Assembly (NCBI GenBank): GCA_029940035.1 | Contig: JAOZRT010000017.1 | Location: 1-32,506, forward strand | Direction: 5' to 3' | Origin: Desulfobacterales bacterium | GTDB taxonomy: Bacteria > Desulfobacterota > Desulfobacteria > Desulfobacterales > B30-G6 | DNA: 32,506 bases | Position numbers and translations under genes: made by a program | In this document: in pieces, positions 15,873-23,324 of the stretch | How the letters are laid out: every line of letters starts with the position of its first letter | Position numbering within the stretch: position 1 is the first letter of the stretch | The notes under the pieces: generated by a model | Told to the model about the DNA's origin: nothing | What the model saw: only the letters and a program-made list of their open reading frames with translations | The model's database searches: none

Positions 15873-17239
15873 TGAAGTATTTTTCACCTCCCTCTACCCG
15901 CCGTAACGGCCTAAAACCACCGGCGCTATATGAATATTTTATAGACAATTTCTGGTTCAAATCCGCCGGCCTTGAACATGAGCGTATCAATGAGCCCCTA
16001 AGGGGTGACCATAAAGCGGATATAGTCATCATCGGCGGCGGTTATACCGGTCTTTCCGCCGCTTATAATATCCGTCAGAAATTTCCAGATAAGAAGATTA
16101 TGCTGCTGGAAGGCGCATGTTGCGGATACGGGGCCAGCGGCAGGAATGGCGGTTTCTGCATCGCAACATCCCTTCTTGATTCGAATTTTAAAGATCCTGA
16201 GTCCCGAAAAAGAAACCTGGATGTCAGCCTATACGGGATTAAGCAGATCAAGGCATGTATTGCCGATCACGGCCTTGACTGTGATTTTGAAGAAAACGGC
16301 ATGCTGGATGTGGCCATGAATGCGGACCAGGTCAAGGTAATGGAAGCAGACTACCATTTCCTTAAAGACTGGGGACTCGATGTGGAAATACTGCAGGGGA
16401 AGGCGCTGGAGAAAGAGATCAAATCCCCCCGCTATACGGCCGGACTCATAACATCTCTGGGCGCCACTCTCAATCCCGCCAAGCTCGCCCGGGGGATGAA
16501 AAACATCGTAGAGGAGATGGGGGTTGAAATCTGGGAGCAATCTGTTGTTACCCGGGTTGTTCCTGGCAGGGTCCATCATGTGGATACCGAGCTGGGGGCA
16601 GTGAAAGCCCCAGATTTAGTGCTGGCTACCAATGCCTATTCGCACAAGATCGGATTCTTTGTTAATCGCACATTCCCCCTTTACACCTATGTCGTGGCCA
16701 CAGAACCCCTGAGTTCATCCCAATGGGAGGCCATCGGCTGGCAAAATCGCAGGGGACTCTCAGATTACCGGATGTTATTCAACTACATGATTCCCAGTGC
16801 GGACGGCCGGATCATCATCGGCGGTTCGGATTCAAAATATTATCACAATGATGAAATTGCTCCGGGAAATAACAAATCTGTATCGCAGGATATTGTCAAG
16901 GATCTTACAGACACCTTTCCGGCACTGGTGGGAATCAAAATCGAGCATGCCTGGGGCGGACCCACGGCAGGTTCTCGAGATTTTACCCCTTCGGTTGGTG
17001 TGATGGGCGACCATGGCAATATCTATTATGGCGTCGGCTACAACGAAGGCGTCCCCTCCACGCAAACAGGTGGTAGAATAATTGCGGATTTGATGGCTGG
17101 TGAAAAAAATGAATTCACCACCCATTATATTGTCAACAGAAACATTCCTTATGCAGGACCGCAAATAATGCGTTCATTTTTCGGTGCCTTAAAAAAAATG
17201 TACATGGTCAATATCGTCAAGGCCTCGGGGAATTTTTAA
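15872..17239 (+). CDS. DAO-family FAD-dependent amine/amino-acid oxidoreductase
   Basis: This 455-residue protein belongs to the D-amino-acid oxidase / glycine-sarcosine oxidase superfamily. An N-terminal extension of about 48 residues precedes KADIVIIGGGYTGLSAAYNI (GGGYTG at 55-60). It then has GYGASGRNGGFC (the conserved substrate-cavity loop), NPAKLARGM, DGRIIIGGSDS, HAWGGPTAGSRDFTPSVG and a C-terminal GVGYNEGVPSTQTGGR FAD contact. It most resembles gamma-glutamylputrescine-oxidase-like members, which oxidise primary or secondary amines. In an anaerobe it would act as a dehydrogenase, with electrons passed on rather than given to oxygen; this is inference. Its ATG overlaps the previous stop (TAATG), which supports co-translation. 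It is the last gene of this operon. Confidence 0.88.
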   Translation: MKYFSPPSTRRNGLKPPALYEYFIDNFWFKSAGLEHERINEPLRGDHKADIVIIGGGYTGLSAAYNIRQKFPDKKIMLLEGACCGYGASGRNGGFCIATSLLDSNFKDPESRKRNLDVSLYGIKQIKACIADHGLDCDFEENGMLDVAMNADQVKVMEADYHFLKDWGLDVEILQGKALEKEIKSPRYTAGLITSLGATLNPAKLARGMKNIVEEMGVEIWEQSVVTRVVPGRVHHVDTELGAVKAPDLVLATNAYSHKIGFFVNRTFPLYTYVVATEPLSSSQWEAIGWQNRRGLSDYRMLFNYMIPSADGRIIIGGSDSKYYHNDEIAPGNNKSVSQDIVKDLTDTFPALVGIKIEHAWGGPTAGSRDFTPSVGVMGDHGNIYYGVGYNEGVPSTQTGGRIIADLMAGEKNEFTTHYIVNRNIPYAGPQIMRSFFGALKKMYMVNIVKASGNF

Positions 17240-17258
17240 TATGGCTGCACGGTCAACG

Positions 17259-17329
17259 TATCTGATGCACTTGACCCGCTCAACAGGTAACGATATAAAT
17301 ACGGGTCAATCAGATAAAGTGCGTTTTTT
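17259..17329 (+). terminator. Long imperfect stem plus T-run; terminator or regulatory hairpin
   Basis: TATCTGA (17259-17265) and TTGACCCG (17271-17278) pair with CGGGTCAA (17302-17309) and TCAGATA (17310-17316), leaving a 5-nt bulge and a 23-nt loop. Six T residues follow at 17324-17329. It lies 20 bp after the DAO gene and ends 35 bp before the Lrp/AsnC gene, so it could terminate the flavoenzyme operon or be an operator for the regulator. Confidence 0.5.
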
Positions 17330-17364
17330 AACCATGCTATAGGCAGCAGATAAGGGGATGTGAC

Positions 17365-17874
17365 ATGAGAGAACGGCTTGATAAAACCGATTTAAAAATT
17401 ATCAGACTTCTTCAAAATGATGGGCGCATGGCCAGCTCAGAAATTGCGAAAACCATCAACGTTCCCGAAGCAACCATCCGCTACCGGTTGAAAAAGCTGA
17501 TTGATAAAGAGTATATCCAGATAGTTGCCGCCGCAAACCCCATAAAGCTCGGTTTCGGCATCGTGGCCTGCATCAGCATAGAAGCCGAGATAAGGCAGGT
17601 GGACCAAGTTATCAGCAAACTGGAGAAGATCGAGCGGGTGTCCTACATCGCCCAGATGACCAGCGCTCCCAACATCGAAGTTGAGACATATATTGAAACC
17701 ATCAATGAACTCCATGAGCTGTTGTCCCAGATTGAAATCATCGATGGCGTCATGCGGGTTGAAACCACCTTTATCCGTAGAATTGTCCGGGAACGCTTTG
17801 ATTTCGGCACACCCAAGTATTTGAACGGGTCGGAAAATGGTATTGATCCGGATAATATGAAGAGCCAGTCTTAA
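17365..17874 (+). CDS. Lrp/AsnC-family transcriptional regulator 1
   Basis: This 169-residue regulator has the AsnC-type winged helix (residues 5-55: LDKTDLKIIRLLQNDGRMAS, SEIAKTINVPEATIRYRLKKL) and a C-terminal ligand-binding RAM domain (about 65-145). Lrp/AsnC proteins bind amino acids or related small molecules and often control genes for their use. It is closely similar in layout to the second regulator at 21241, including a shared RYRLxxL recognition helix and an ERFDFG-type tail. Its position just after the amine-oxidising operon suggests it senses a substrate or product of the pathway. It is convergent with fixX, 41 bp away. Confidence 0.92.
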   Translation: MRERLDKTDLKIIRLLQNDGRMASSEIAKTINVPEATIRYRLKKLIDKEYIQIVAAANPIKLGFGIVACISIEAEIRQVDQVISKLEKIERVSYIAQMTSAPNIEVETYIETINELHELLSQIEIIDGVMRVETTFIRRIVRERFDFGTPKYLNGSENGIDPDNMKSQS

Positions 17875-17915
17875 ATAAGATTATTGGCTGATTCGAGTAA
17901 TCTACGCATTCTTAT

Positions 17916-18209
17916 CTAACCGAATCGGTATTTTACACCGTAGCCGCCTTTGGGGTAGGACCATTCGATGGCATCCCGGGGGCAGATGATGCGGCAGGCG
18001 CCGCACTCGAGGCAACCTTCATAGTTGAAGACAAGTTCCCCCTTTTTTTCATCCCATTGATAGTTTTCCGCCGTACAGATAACCAGGCAGGGGCGCGTTG
18101 GACAGTCCTGGCAGCGTTCTTTTTTGACGGTAATATGGGCGTCTTTGTCAATTTTGATTTTTACGGTCGCCATTTTTTCATCGACCGGCAGGCTGGCCTT
18201 TCCACTCAT
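17916..18209 (-). CDS. fixX: FixX-like ferredoxin
   Basis: This 97-residue ferredoxin-like protein carries CLECGACRIICP (C-x2-C-x2-C-x3-C-P), plus an earlier CQDCPTRPCLVIC set of cysteines, and the YEGCLECGxCR context typical of FixX. FixX works with FixC to pass electrons from electron-transferring flavoproteins toward quinone or other acceptors. GAGGAA lies upstream of the ATG at 18209 with good spacing, so translation starts 32 nt inside the end of fixC. An internal ATG at 18173 lacks such a site. The fixC-fixX order is as in fix/etf operons, but fixA and fixB are not in this window. It ends in UAG; an in-frame UAA follows 14 codons later. Confidence 0.92.
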   Translation of the reverse strand: MSGKASLPVDEKMATVKIKIDKDAHITVKKERCQDCPTRPCLVICTAENYQWDEKKGELVFNYEGCLECGACRIICPRDAIEWSYPKGGYGVKYRFG

Positions 18210-19560
18210 AATAACGCTTCCTCAATCTTTTTTTTATTTTTTCAACCAACTTCGCCGGAAGCCGGGATAGTTTCACCAAAGCTGTAAGCGGCCAACGCAG
18301 CAACCCAGGCAAATGGTATTGTCCGATCCTCAAATACAATTCAACCAGCAGAGAAAAGGAATGTTTGGAAATATACATGACATCCGTTTCCCAATACTGG
18401 TTGTAAATATCGGCGGCCGCCTCCATCTCACGAGGCCCTTCCAACCGCGCTGCACTTGCGTAATAGTCACTTTCCTTGCGGCTCTTGTGAACCATGGCGA
18501 GCAGGGCCGTGGAGTCCAGGTACTTTAGATAATTCTTCAGGCTGCGTTTACTGAAGTCTTTTTGCTTAACAGCATCCCCTATGGTTTCTGCCGCCATCAT
18601 TCCGGACAACAGGCAGGTAGGTATCCCCATGCCGGTAACCGTGGCCGTTATCCCACCGGCTTCACCGCAGAGCAAAACCCCGTCTGCATAGAGATTTTCC
18701 GGCTTTACCCTGCCGCCATCCGGTAAGAGATGGGCCTGATACTCCCGGAGTTTGGCCCCCTTGATAAGATTATCCACATAAGGATGCTGCTTGAAAAATT
18801 CCAGTTGCTCATGCAGTTGGATATTTTTTTTCTGCAGTTCGTCGAGACGCGCGAAAACTGCCAGGGAAACACTGTCCACATTGGTGTACAATGTTGCCGA
18901 AAAAACATCCAGATCATTCATATGGTAGCAGTAGATACCCTGCTCGCAACCGATGCCGTCCGCCACCTGAAAGCGTTCGTTGATGACATCCGACGGCAGG
19001 TCGAGCACCTCCTTGACTGCTAAAAAGCACCTTTCCGGCTTCCAGGTAGTGATCAACCCGGATTTTTCACCGACAACGGAGTGAAATCCATCCGCGCCCA
19101 CCACGACATCGGCATATAGTTCCTCGTCCCCTACCCTGACCCCGACAACCTGATCACCGTCTTTGATGAGATTATTCACCTTCATGCCGCTGATCAACTG
19201 GACGCCTTCGTCAACCGCTTTCCGGGCAAACCAGGCATCGAACTTTCTACGGTAGGCCGTGAATGCCAATGGGTCATCAACCCATTGGTAGTTGTAGCTT
19301 GTAAGCGCTTTGGCGTCATTTGGCTCCAGTTGTACCTGGTCTGTGCGCACGACGGTTCTTTCAAAGGGCAGGTCTTTCCTGAATTCCGGAATCAAGCGTT
19401 TCAATTCGGACGTATACAGTACAAAGGAAGACACGTTCTTTTCGCCCGGTACCCGACCCCGCTCCAGTAGAACGGTCTCAATTCCTTTGCGTGCCAGCGC
19501 GTAGGCACAGGCCGAACCGGCAGGGCCTGCTCCGACCACAATACATGTCACTTTATCCAT
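18178..19560 (-). CDS. fixC: FixC-like ETF:quinone-oxidoreductase-family flavoprotein
   Basis: This 460-residue flavoprotein belongs to the geranylgeranyl-reductase/ETF-QO family. It starts with CIVVGAGPAGSACAYALARKG and has VVVGADGFHSVVGEKSG and the C-terminal FAD motif VLLCGEAGGITATVTGMGIPTCLLSGMMAAE. FixC accepts electrons from FixAB-type flavoproteins (or acyl-CoA dehydrogenase-linked ETF) and works with FixX. It is about 30 residues longer than enterobacterial FixC, with a basic, partly hydrophobic tail (LPAKLVEKIKKRLRKRYYEWKG) that may aid membrane contact. AGGA lies 8 nt before the ATG. It follows the MATE gene by 60 bp and overlaps fixX by 32 bp. It could accept electrons from the acyl-CoA dehydrogenases or amine flavoenzymes encoded nearby; this is inference. 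Confidence 0.92.
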   Translation of the reverse strand: MDKVTCIVVGAGPAGSACAYALARKGIETVLLERGRVPGEKNVSSFVLYTSELKRLIPEFRKDLPFERTVVRTDQVQLEPNDAKALTSYNYQWVDDPLAFTAYRRKFDAWFARKAVDEGVQLISGMKVNNLIKDGDQVVGVRVGDEELYADVVVGADGFHSVVGEKSGLITTWKPERCFLAVKEVLDLPSDVINERFQVADGIGCEQGIYCYHMNDLDVFSATLYTNVDSVSLAVFARLDELQKKNIQLHEQLEFFKQHPYVDNLIKGAKLREYQAHLLPDGGRVKPENLYADGVLLCGEAGGITATVTGMGIPTCLLSGMMAAETIGDAVKQKDFSKRSLKNYLKYLDSTALLAMVHKSRKESDYYASAARLEGPREMEAAADIYNQYWETDVMYISKHSFSLLVELYLRIGQYHLPGLLRWPLTALVKLSRLPAKLVEKIKKRLRKRYYEWKGQPAGR

Positions 19561-19620
19561 ATTTTATCCTTTTGCCTGGCTCAACGAGATTAATGAACAT
19601 ACCCCGGCAGCATGCTTTTA

Positions 19621-21039
19621 TCAGGGTGCATAAACCGGCCTTGCTGCATCCAGCCACTCCCGGTCCACCTGGGTATTGATCCACTTTTTTGAAAAAAATC
19701 CACAAAACATGAACAGGGAATGCCCTACCAGGTATAGGGCAAAGGCGCTCCAGGCACCGTAGATCCCGAAGTCGAACACCCGCGTGAACAAAAGGGTGCA
19801 GCCGATGATGCACACCACGGTGGTGACAACTTCGGATATAAGCACAAACCGCCCCCAGCCGTTATGCGTAAAAATGACTTCAAACGGAAACCCGACCGCT
19901 TCAATAAAAAAAAACAGGGCAAAAAACCGCAGGGCCGGTGACCCCACGGCGGCCAGTTCTGCATCGGAGTTGAATAAGCCGACAATTTGCTCCGAAAATA
20001 CCAGGATGCCGGCGAAAAGAACGAGGCCGATCAATATGGCTATAAACTCCGAGGCATATGCGTAACGCACCGCTTCCCGACGTTCGCCTTCTCCAAGTGA
20101 ATTTCCCACCAGGATGGAACCGCCTTCGGCAAAACCACCGACGATGGTACGCTTTAAGACAAATACCGTAAAAACGATGTGCGTTGCCGCCAGGAACAGG
20201 GTGTCGATATTGGCGATCATTGATTCATAATAGAGAAAGATCAGCAGGGCGATGCTCAACTGAGTTATAATAGGACCGGCGGAACGCAGGATGTCCAAAA
20301 AGATCTTCCCTTGAAATGATTTGAACCGCATGCAGCCATAAGGCCTTGTTGCCGGTGACAGGAGTAAATAGCCAATGAAAAACAGGGTTCCCAGACCTTG
20401 AGCGGCAACCGTTCCCAGGGCAGCCCCCATTATCCCAAGTGCCGGAAAACCGAATTTCCCGAAAATAAGGACATAGTTGAAAATGATGTTCAGCACATTC
20501 AAGCCGATGGTGGCCACCATGATGACCTTGGTCTTGTTGATGGCCGCTAGAAATCCGTAGATGGCATAGAACACACCGGCCAGCGGCATCACCCATTTCA
20601 GCGTGGCTATATAGTCGTTGGCCATGGGTATCAGGGCCTTGTCTTCCAGGAGCAAGTCTAACAACTCTTCCGCAAAAAAGGCCACGATAATGGCGAGACC
20701 GCCCACCGCAAGCGACATTACAATGGCGTTGTCCAGGACTTCACCGGTTTTTAACTGCCGGCCCTTTCGTGTTGTGGCATCCAGGCGTGCTTCCTTCTGC
20801 TGGCGCCCATAGCGCCGGGCGCAGATGGTCTGGGTTCCCGGCGCCATGGGCCACACGATCACCCACAACAGTTCGCCGAATATGGTGGCAATACCGATGG
20901 CTGCCAGGTATTCGGTCCCCAGCCTTCCCACCATGGCCGAGTCCGCCAGAACCATCAGAAATTCTGAAACAAGACCCGCCACAAGGGGCGCCCCCAGAAA
21001 AATCACTTTTTTGAAATGGCTTCTGCCCAGTCCCGGCAT
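19621..21039 (-). CDS. MATE-family efflux transporter
   Basis: This 472-residue integral membrane protein of the multidrug and toxic compound extrusion family has about twelve hydrophobic segments. It carries the MATE hallmarks PLVAGLVSEFLMVLADSAMVGRLG near the N-terminus, AAINKTKVIMVATIGLNVLNIIFNYVLIFG in the middle, and the second-half repeat with ERREAVRYAYASEF. Family members export cationic or other small molecules using Na+ or H+ gradients. The ATG at 21039 is preferred; the frame extends upstream to a TTG at 21126, but that codon lies in the promoter region and adds residues with no family match. It leads the MATE-fixC-fixX unit. A role in exporting an amine product or substrate is possible but unproven. 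Confidence 0.88.
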   Translation of the reverse strand: MPGLGRSHFKKVIFLGAPLVAGLVSEFLMVLADSAMVGRLGTEYLAAIGIATIFGELLWVIVWPMAPGTQTICARRYGRQQKEARLDATTRKGRQLKTGEVLDNAIVMSLAVGGLAIIVAFFAEELLDLLLEDKALIPMANDYIATLKWVMPLAGVFYAIYGFLAAINKTKVIMVATIGLNVLNIIFNYVLIFGKFGFPALGIMGAALGTVAAQGLGTLFFIGYLLLSPATRPYGCMRFKSFQGKIFLDILRSAGPIITQLSIALLIFLYYESMIANIDTLFLAATHIVFTVFVLKRTIVGGFAEGGSILVGNSLGEGERREAVRYAYASEFIAILIGLVLFAGILVFSEQIVGLFNSDAELAAVGSPALRFFALFFFIEAVGFPFEVIFTHNGWGRFVLISEVVTTVVCIIGCTLLFTRVFDFGIYGAWSAFALYLVGHSLFMFCGFFSKKWINTQVDREWLDAARPVYAP

Positions 21040-21061
21040 AAATTCTATGAACCTCTTTGTG

Positions 21062-21140
21062 TTAGCGAAAAGTACTATTTTGTTGCAAATTTCGTTAAAA
21101 TATGCTAAATAAACAGCGATTGTCAATAAAAAACAGCGAA
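21062..21140 (-). promoter_or_regulatory. MATE/fixCX promoter region with inverted and direct repeats
   Basis: On the minus strand TTGACA (21121-21126) and TATTTT (21097-21102) are 18 nt apart. AAACAGCGA occurs twice, at 21111 and 21131, 20 bp apart (about two helical turns). TTAGCGAAA (21062-21070) and TTTCGTTAA (21090-21098) form an inverted repeat with one mismatch between the -10 and the gene. The minus-strand ATTGACAATCGC (21116-21127) also occurs at 3114-3125. Phased half-sites of this kind fit Lrp/AsnC-type control. Confidence 0.5.
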
Positions 21141-21179
21141 TATAAGAAGGCCTGGCCCATAAAGCTACTTCTCAGGGAT

Positions 21180-21208
21180 TTGACTTACATCATCCCGAAT
21201 AGTAAGGT
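21180..21208 (+). promoter_or_regulatory. Candidate promoter of the second Lrp/AsnC gene and acyl-CoA dehydrogenase operon
   Basis: TTGACT (21180-21185) and TAAGGT (21203-21208) have 17-nt spacing, 32 bp upstream of the ATG. The -10 is a weak match. The divergent MATE/fix promoter lies about 55 bp away. Confidence 0.35.
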
Positions 21209-21240
21209 GCCCTGCATAAACCCATAGGATGTGAAAAGCC

Positions 21241-21702
21241 ATGGAAAAACGAATCGATGCCACAGATATGAAAATTATCCGCCTGTTGCAGAAAAACGGG
21301 CGCATGTCCAACACGGAAATCGCCAAACAGACCGGGGTTTCGGAAACGACCGTCCGCTACAGGCTGCAGCGGCTCCTCCGGGAGGATTTCATCCAGATCG
21401 TAGCCATGATCAACCCCTTGAGGCTGGGATTCGGCATCGAAGGTATTATCCGCATCAAGGTGGATATCAAAGCCATCGACCACGTCGCAGAAAGACTCAA
21501 AGCTGTCGATGCCCTCTACTTTGTGGCCCGCAGCATGGGGGCGTATGATTTTGATGCCGAATATTTTGTCAAATCATCCACAGAGTTGAAGGACATGATC
21601 GACTTGATCAACGCCATGGAGGGTGTCATGGACACGGATATTTCCACGGTTCTGGACTATGTCAAAGAACGGTATGATTTCGGTGATTTAGATATGGATT
21701 AA
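21241..21702 (+). CDS. Lrp/AsnC-family transcriptional regulator 2
   Basis: This 153-residue regulator has an N-terminal winged helix (IDATDMKIIRLLQKNGRMSN, EIAKQTGVSETTVRYRLQRL) and a C-terminal RAM domain. It is a paralogue of the regulator at 17365: the same IIRLLQxxGRM segment, the same VRYRL recognition helix, an IQIVAxxNPxxLGFGI linker and an ERYDFG tail. It stands between divergent MATE/fix and acyl-CoA dehydrogenase units and probably controls one or both, perhaps also the promoters near 3115 and 10904. The ligand is unknown. AGGA lies 11 nt before the ATG, a somewhat long spacing. Confidence 0.92.
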   Translation: MEKRIDATDMKIIRLLQKNGRMSNTEIAKQTGVSETTVRYRLQRLLREDFIQIVAMINPLRLGFGIEGIIRIKVDIKAIDHVAERLKAVDALYFVARSMGAYDFDAEYFVKSSTELKDMIDLINAMEGVMDTDISTVLDYVKERYDFGDLDMD

Positions 21703-21774
21703 GGTCACCAATAGCTTGCTACAGCAATAGAGGGACAGACAAACAGTGAACCTTTAGAAATGACGGAGCCTGCC

Positions 21775-23277
21775 ATGCTCAGGACCTCGGACGTGAAAGC
21801 ATACTGTGAAAGAGAGCCGCAGTTCGACGATATGATCTGCAGCCTCAGAGCCATCTCCAAACAACCCAAAGGCATGTTAAAGGAAACCAGAGAGGTCGTT
21901 GCGCTGGCCCGAAAATTCAATGACCGGGTCGTGCGCCCCTATACGGCCGAGCTGGATAGAAAAATGCAGGAAGACCCCGACTACCTGCCCCGTGATTTCG
22001 TGGAAGAGGCCAATCGCTGGGGCCTCTACACCCTGTGGATTCCCAGAATATTCGGCGGCAAGGGGTATAGCCTGCCTTCCATCTGCCATTTTCTCGAGGA
22101 GATTACCTCGGTGTGTGCGGCTATGGCCAATCTGATCGGTGTTCACTATCTGGGTGTGGCGACCCTGATCGCCACCTGGAACACAAACATCATACAGCGT
22201 GTTTTCAACGACGTCGTCGAGGGGGAGAAAAACGGAAAACCTTGCCTGGTGTCATTGGCCCTGACCGAACCCGGAGCAGGCACCGATATCGAGGAAACCG
22301 ATCTCATGGACAGGGGCAACATCACCTGCCACGCCAGGAAGGTGGACGGCGGATATCGGGTCAATGGCAGCAAAGTGTTTATCTCCAACGGCCACCTTTC
22401 CACCTGGCACATGCTGTTTTCCTTTGCCGACCTTGGAAAACCCTCATCCAACCTGGTGATGCTGGCGATTAAAACCGAAACCGAAGGATTTTCCTTTGGC
22501 CGTAAAGAACACAAAATGGGACAGAAAGGCTGTCCTGCCAGTGAATTACGATTTGACGACTGTTTCATTCCGGATTCGGTGGTCTGTTTCGACCCGGCCC
22601 AGGCATCGAAGCTGGCGCGCACCAGGACAGATACGACCATGCAGCTTATCGACTATGTTTTTTCGGCATCCCGGGCAGGTGTGGGCGCATTTGGCACCGG
22701 TGTGGCCCGGGGCGCCTACGAGGCTGCCCTGAAGTTTGCTTCTGAAACAGAAGTCTGCGGCAAACAGCTGATCAACCACGAATGGGCGCAGTGCATGCTG
22801 GCTGAAATGAACAAAAATATTATAGGTGCCAGAAATACCTATGTCGAAAGCAACTACGCCAACGGTTTGGACGGCATGTATAAAACCCTTCAGGTCAAGC
22901 CCATCTACTACCTGGTGCGGTATGCGCCGGCGGTTGTTCTAAAAAAGCTTGTGCCGCCTTTCATGGAAAGCCGGCTGGGAACCTGGCTCATGAGAAAAAT
23001 CCATTGCGACTGGCAAACGGATGCCGAGATCGAGCGGACGTCGGGGCTTGGTTCCCTGGCAAAAATTACAGGCACCGATGCCGGTGTAAAAAATGCCCAG
23101 ATGGCGCTCGACCTCATGGGGCAGGCCGGGCTACGGCAGGAATGGATTGCCGAGAAGCACCTACGCGATGCAAAGCTCATGCAGATCTACGAAGGCACCA
23201 ATCAGTTGAACCGCCTGAACCTTTTCAAGTGTTTGGGAGGAAGGCACCTGCCGCAGATGAGTGTTTTCACGGATTGA
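21775..23277 (+). CDS. Acyl-CoA dehydrogenase family protein, catalytic Glu present
   Basis: This 500-residue acyl-CoA dehydrogenase is longer than the usual 380. It has the conserved LALTEPGAGTDIEETD substrate/FAD loop, KVFISNG, SASRAGVGAFGTGVARGAYE, and a C-terminal QIYEGTNQLNR whose Glu (about residue 473) is the usual catalytic base. It removes two hydrogens from an acyl-CoA and gives electrons to an electron-transferring flavoprotein. An insertion of about 50 residues lies in the second half (near VKPIYYLVRYAPAVVLKKLVPPF). The start at 21775 has GGAG 6 nt upstream, which is better than an ATG at 21760. The next gene is a shorter homologue 47 bp downstream; the two may form a pair. FixC/FixX encoded on the other strand could accept the electrons. 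Confidence 0.9.
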   Translation: MLRTSDVKAYCEREPQFDDMICSLRAISKQPKGMLKETREVVALARKFNDRVVRPYTAELDRKMQEDPDYLPRDFVEEANRWGLYTLWIPRIFGGKGYSLPSICHFLEEITSVCAAMANLIGVHYLGVATLIATWNTNIIQRVFNDVVEGEKNGKPCLVSLALTEPGAGTDIEETDLMDRGNITCHARKVDGGYRVNGSKVFISNGHLSTWHMLFSFADLGKPSSNLVMLAIKTETEGFSFGRKEHKMGQKGCPASELRFDDCFIPDSVVCFDPAQASKLARTRTDTTMQLIDYVFSASRAGVGAFGTGVARGAYEAALKFASETEVCGKQLINHEWAQCMLAEMNKNIIGARNTYVESNYANGLDGMYKTLQVKPIYYLVRYAPAVVLKKLVPPFMESRLGTWLMRKIHCDWQTDAEIERTSGLGSLAKITGTDAGVKNAQMALDLMGQAGLRQEWIAEKHLRDAKLMQIYEGTNQLNRLNLFKCLGGRHLPQMSVFTD

Positions 23278-23324
23278 TAAAAAGCAACTGAAACTGATAT
23301 TTCAATACAAATATGGAGACAACC

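Noticed and set aside
17875-17915. Bidirectional terminator between the first Lrp/AsnC gene and fixX
   Set aside because: Only a 6-bp stem (AGATTA/TAATCT) with a 14-nt loop and no clear T-run.
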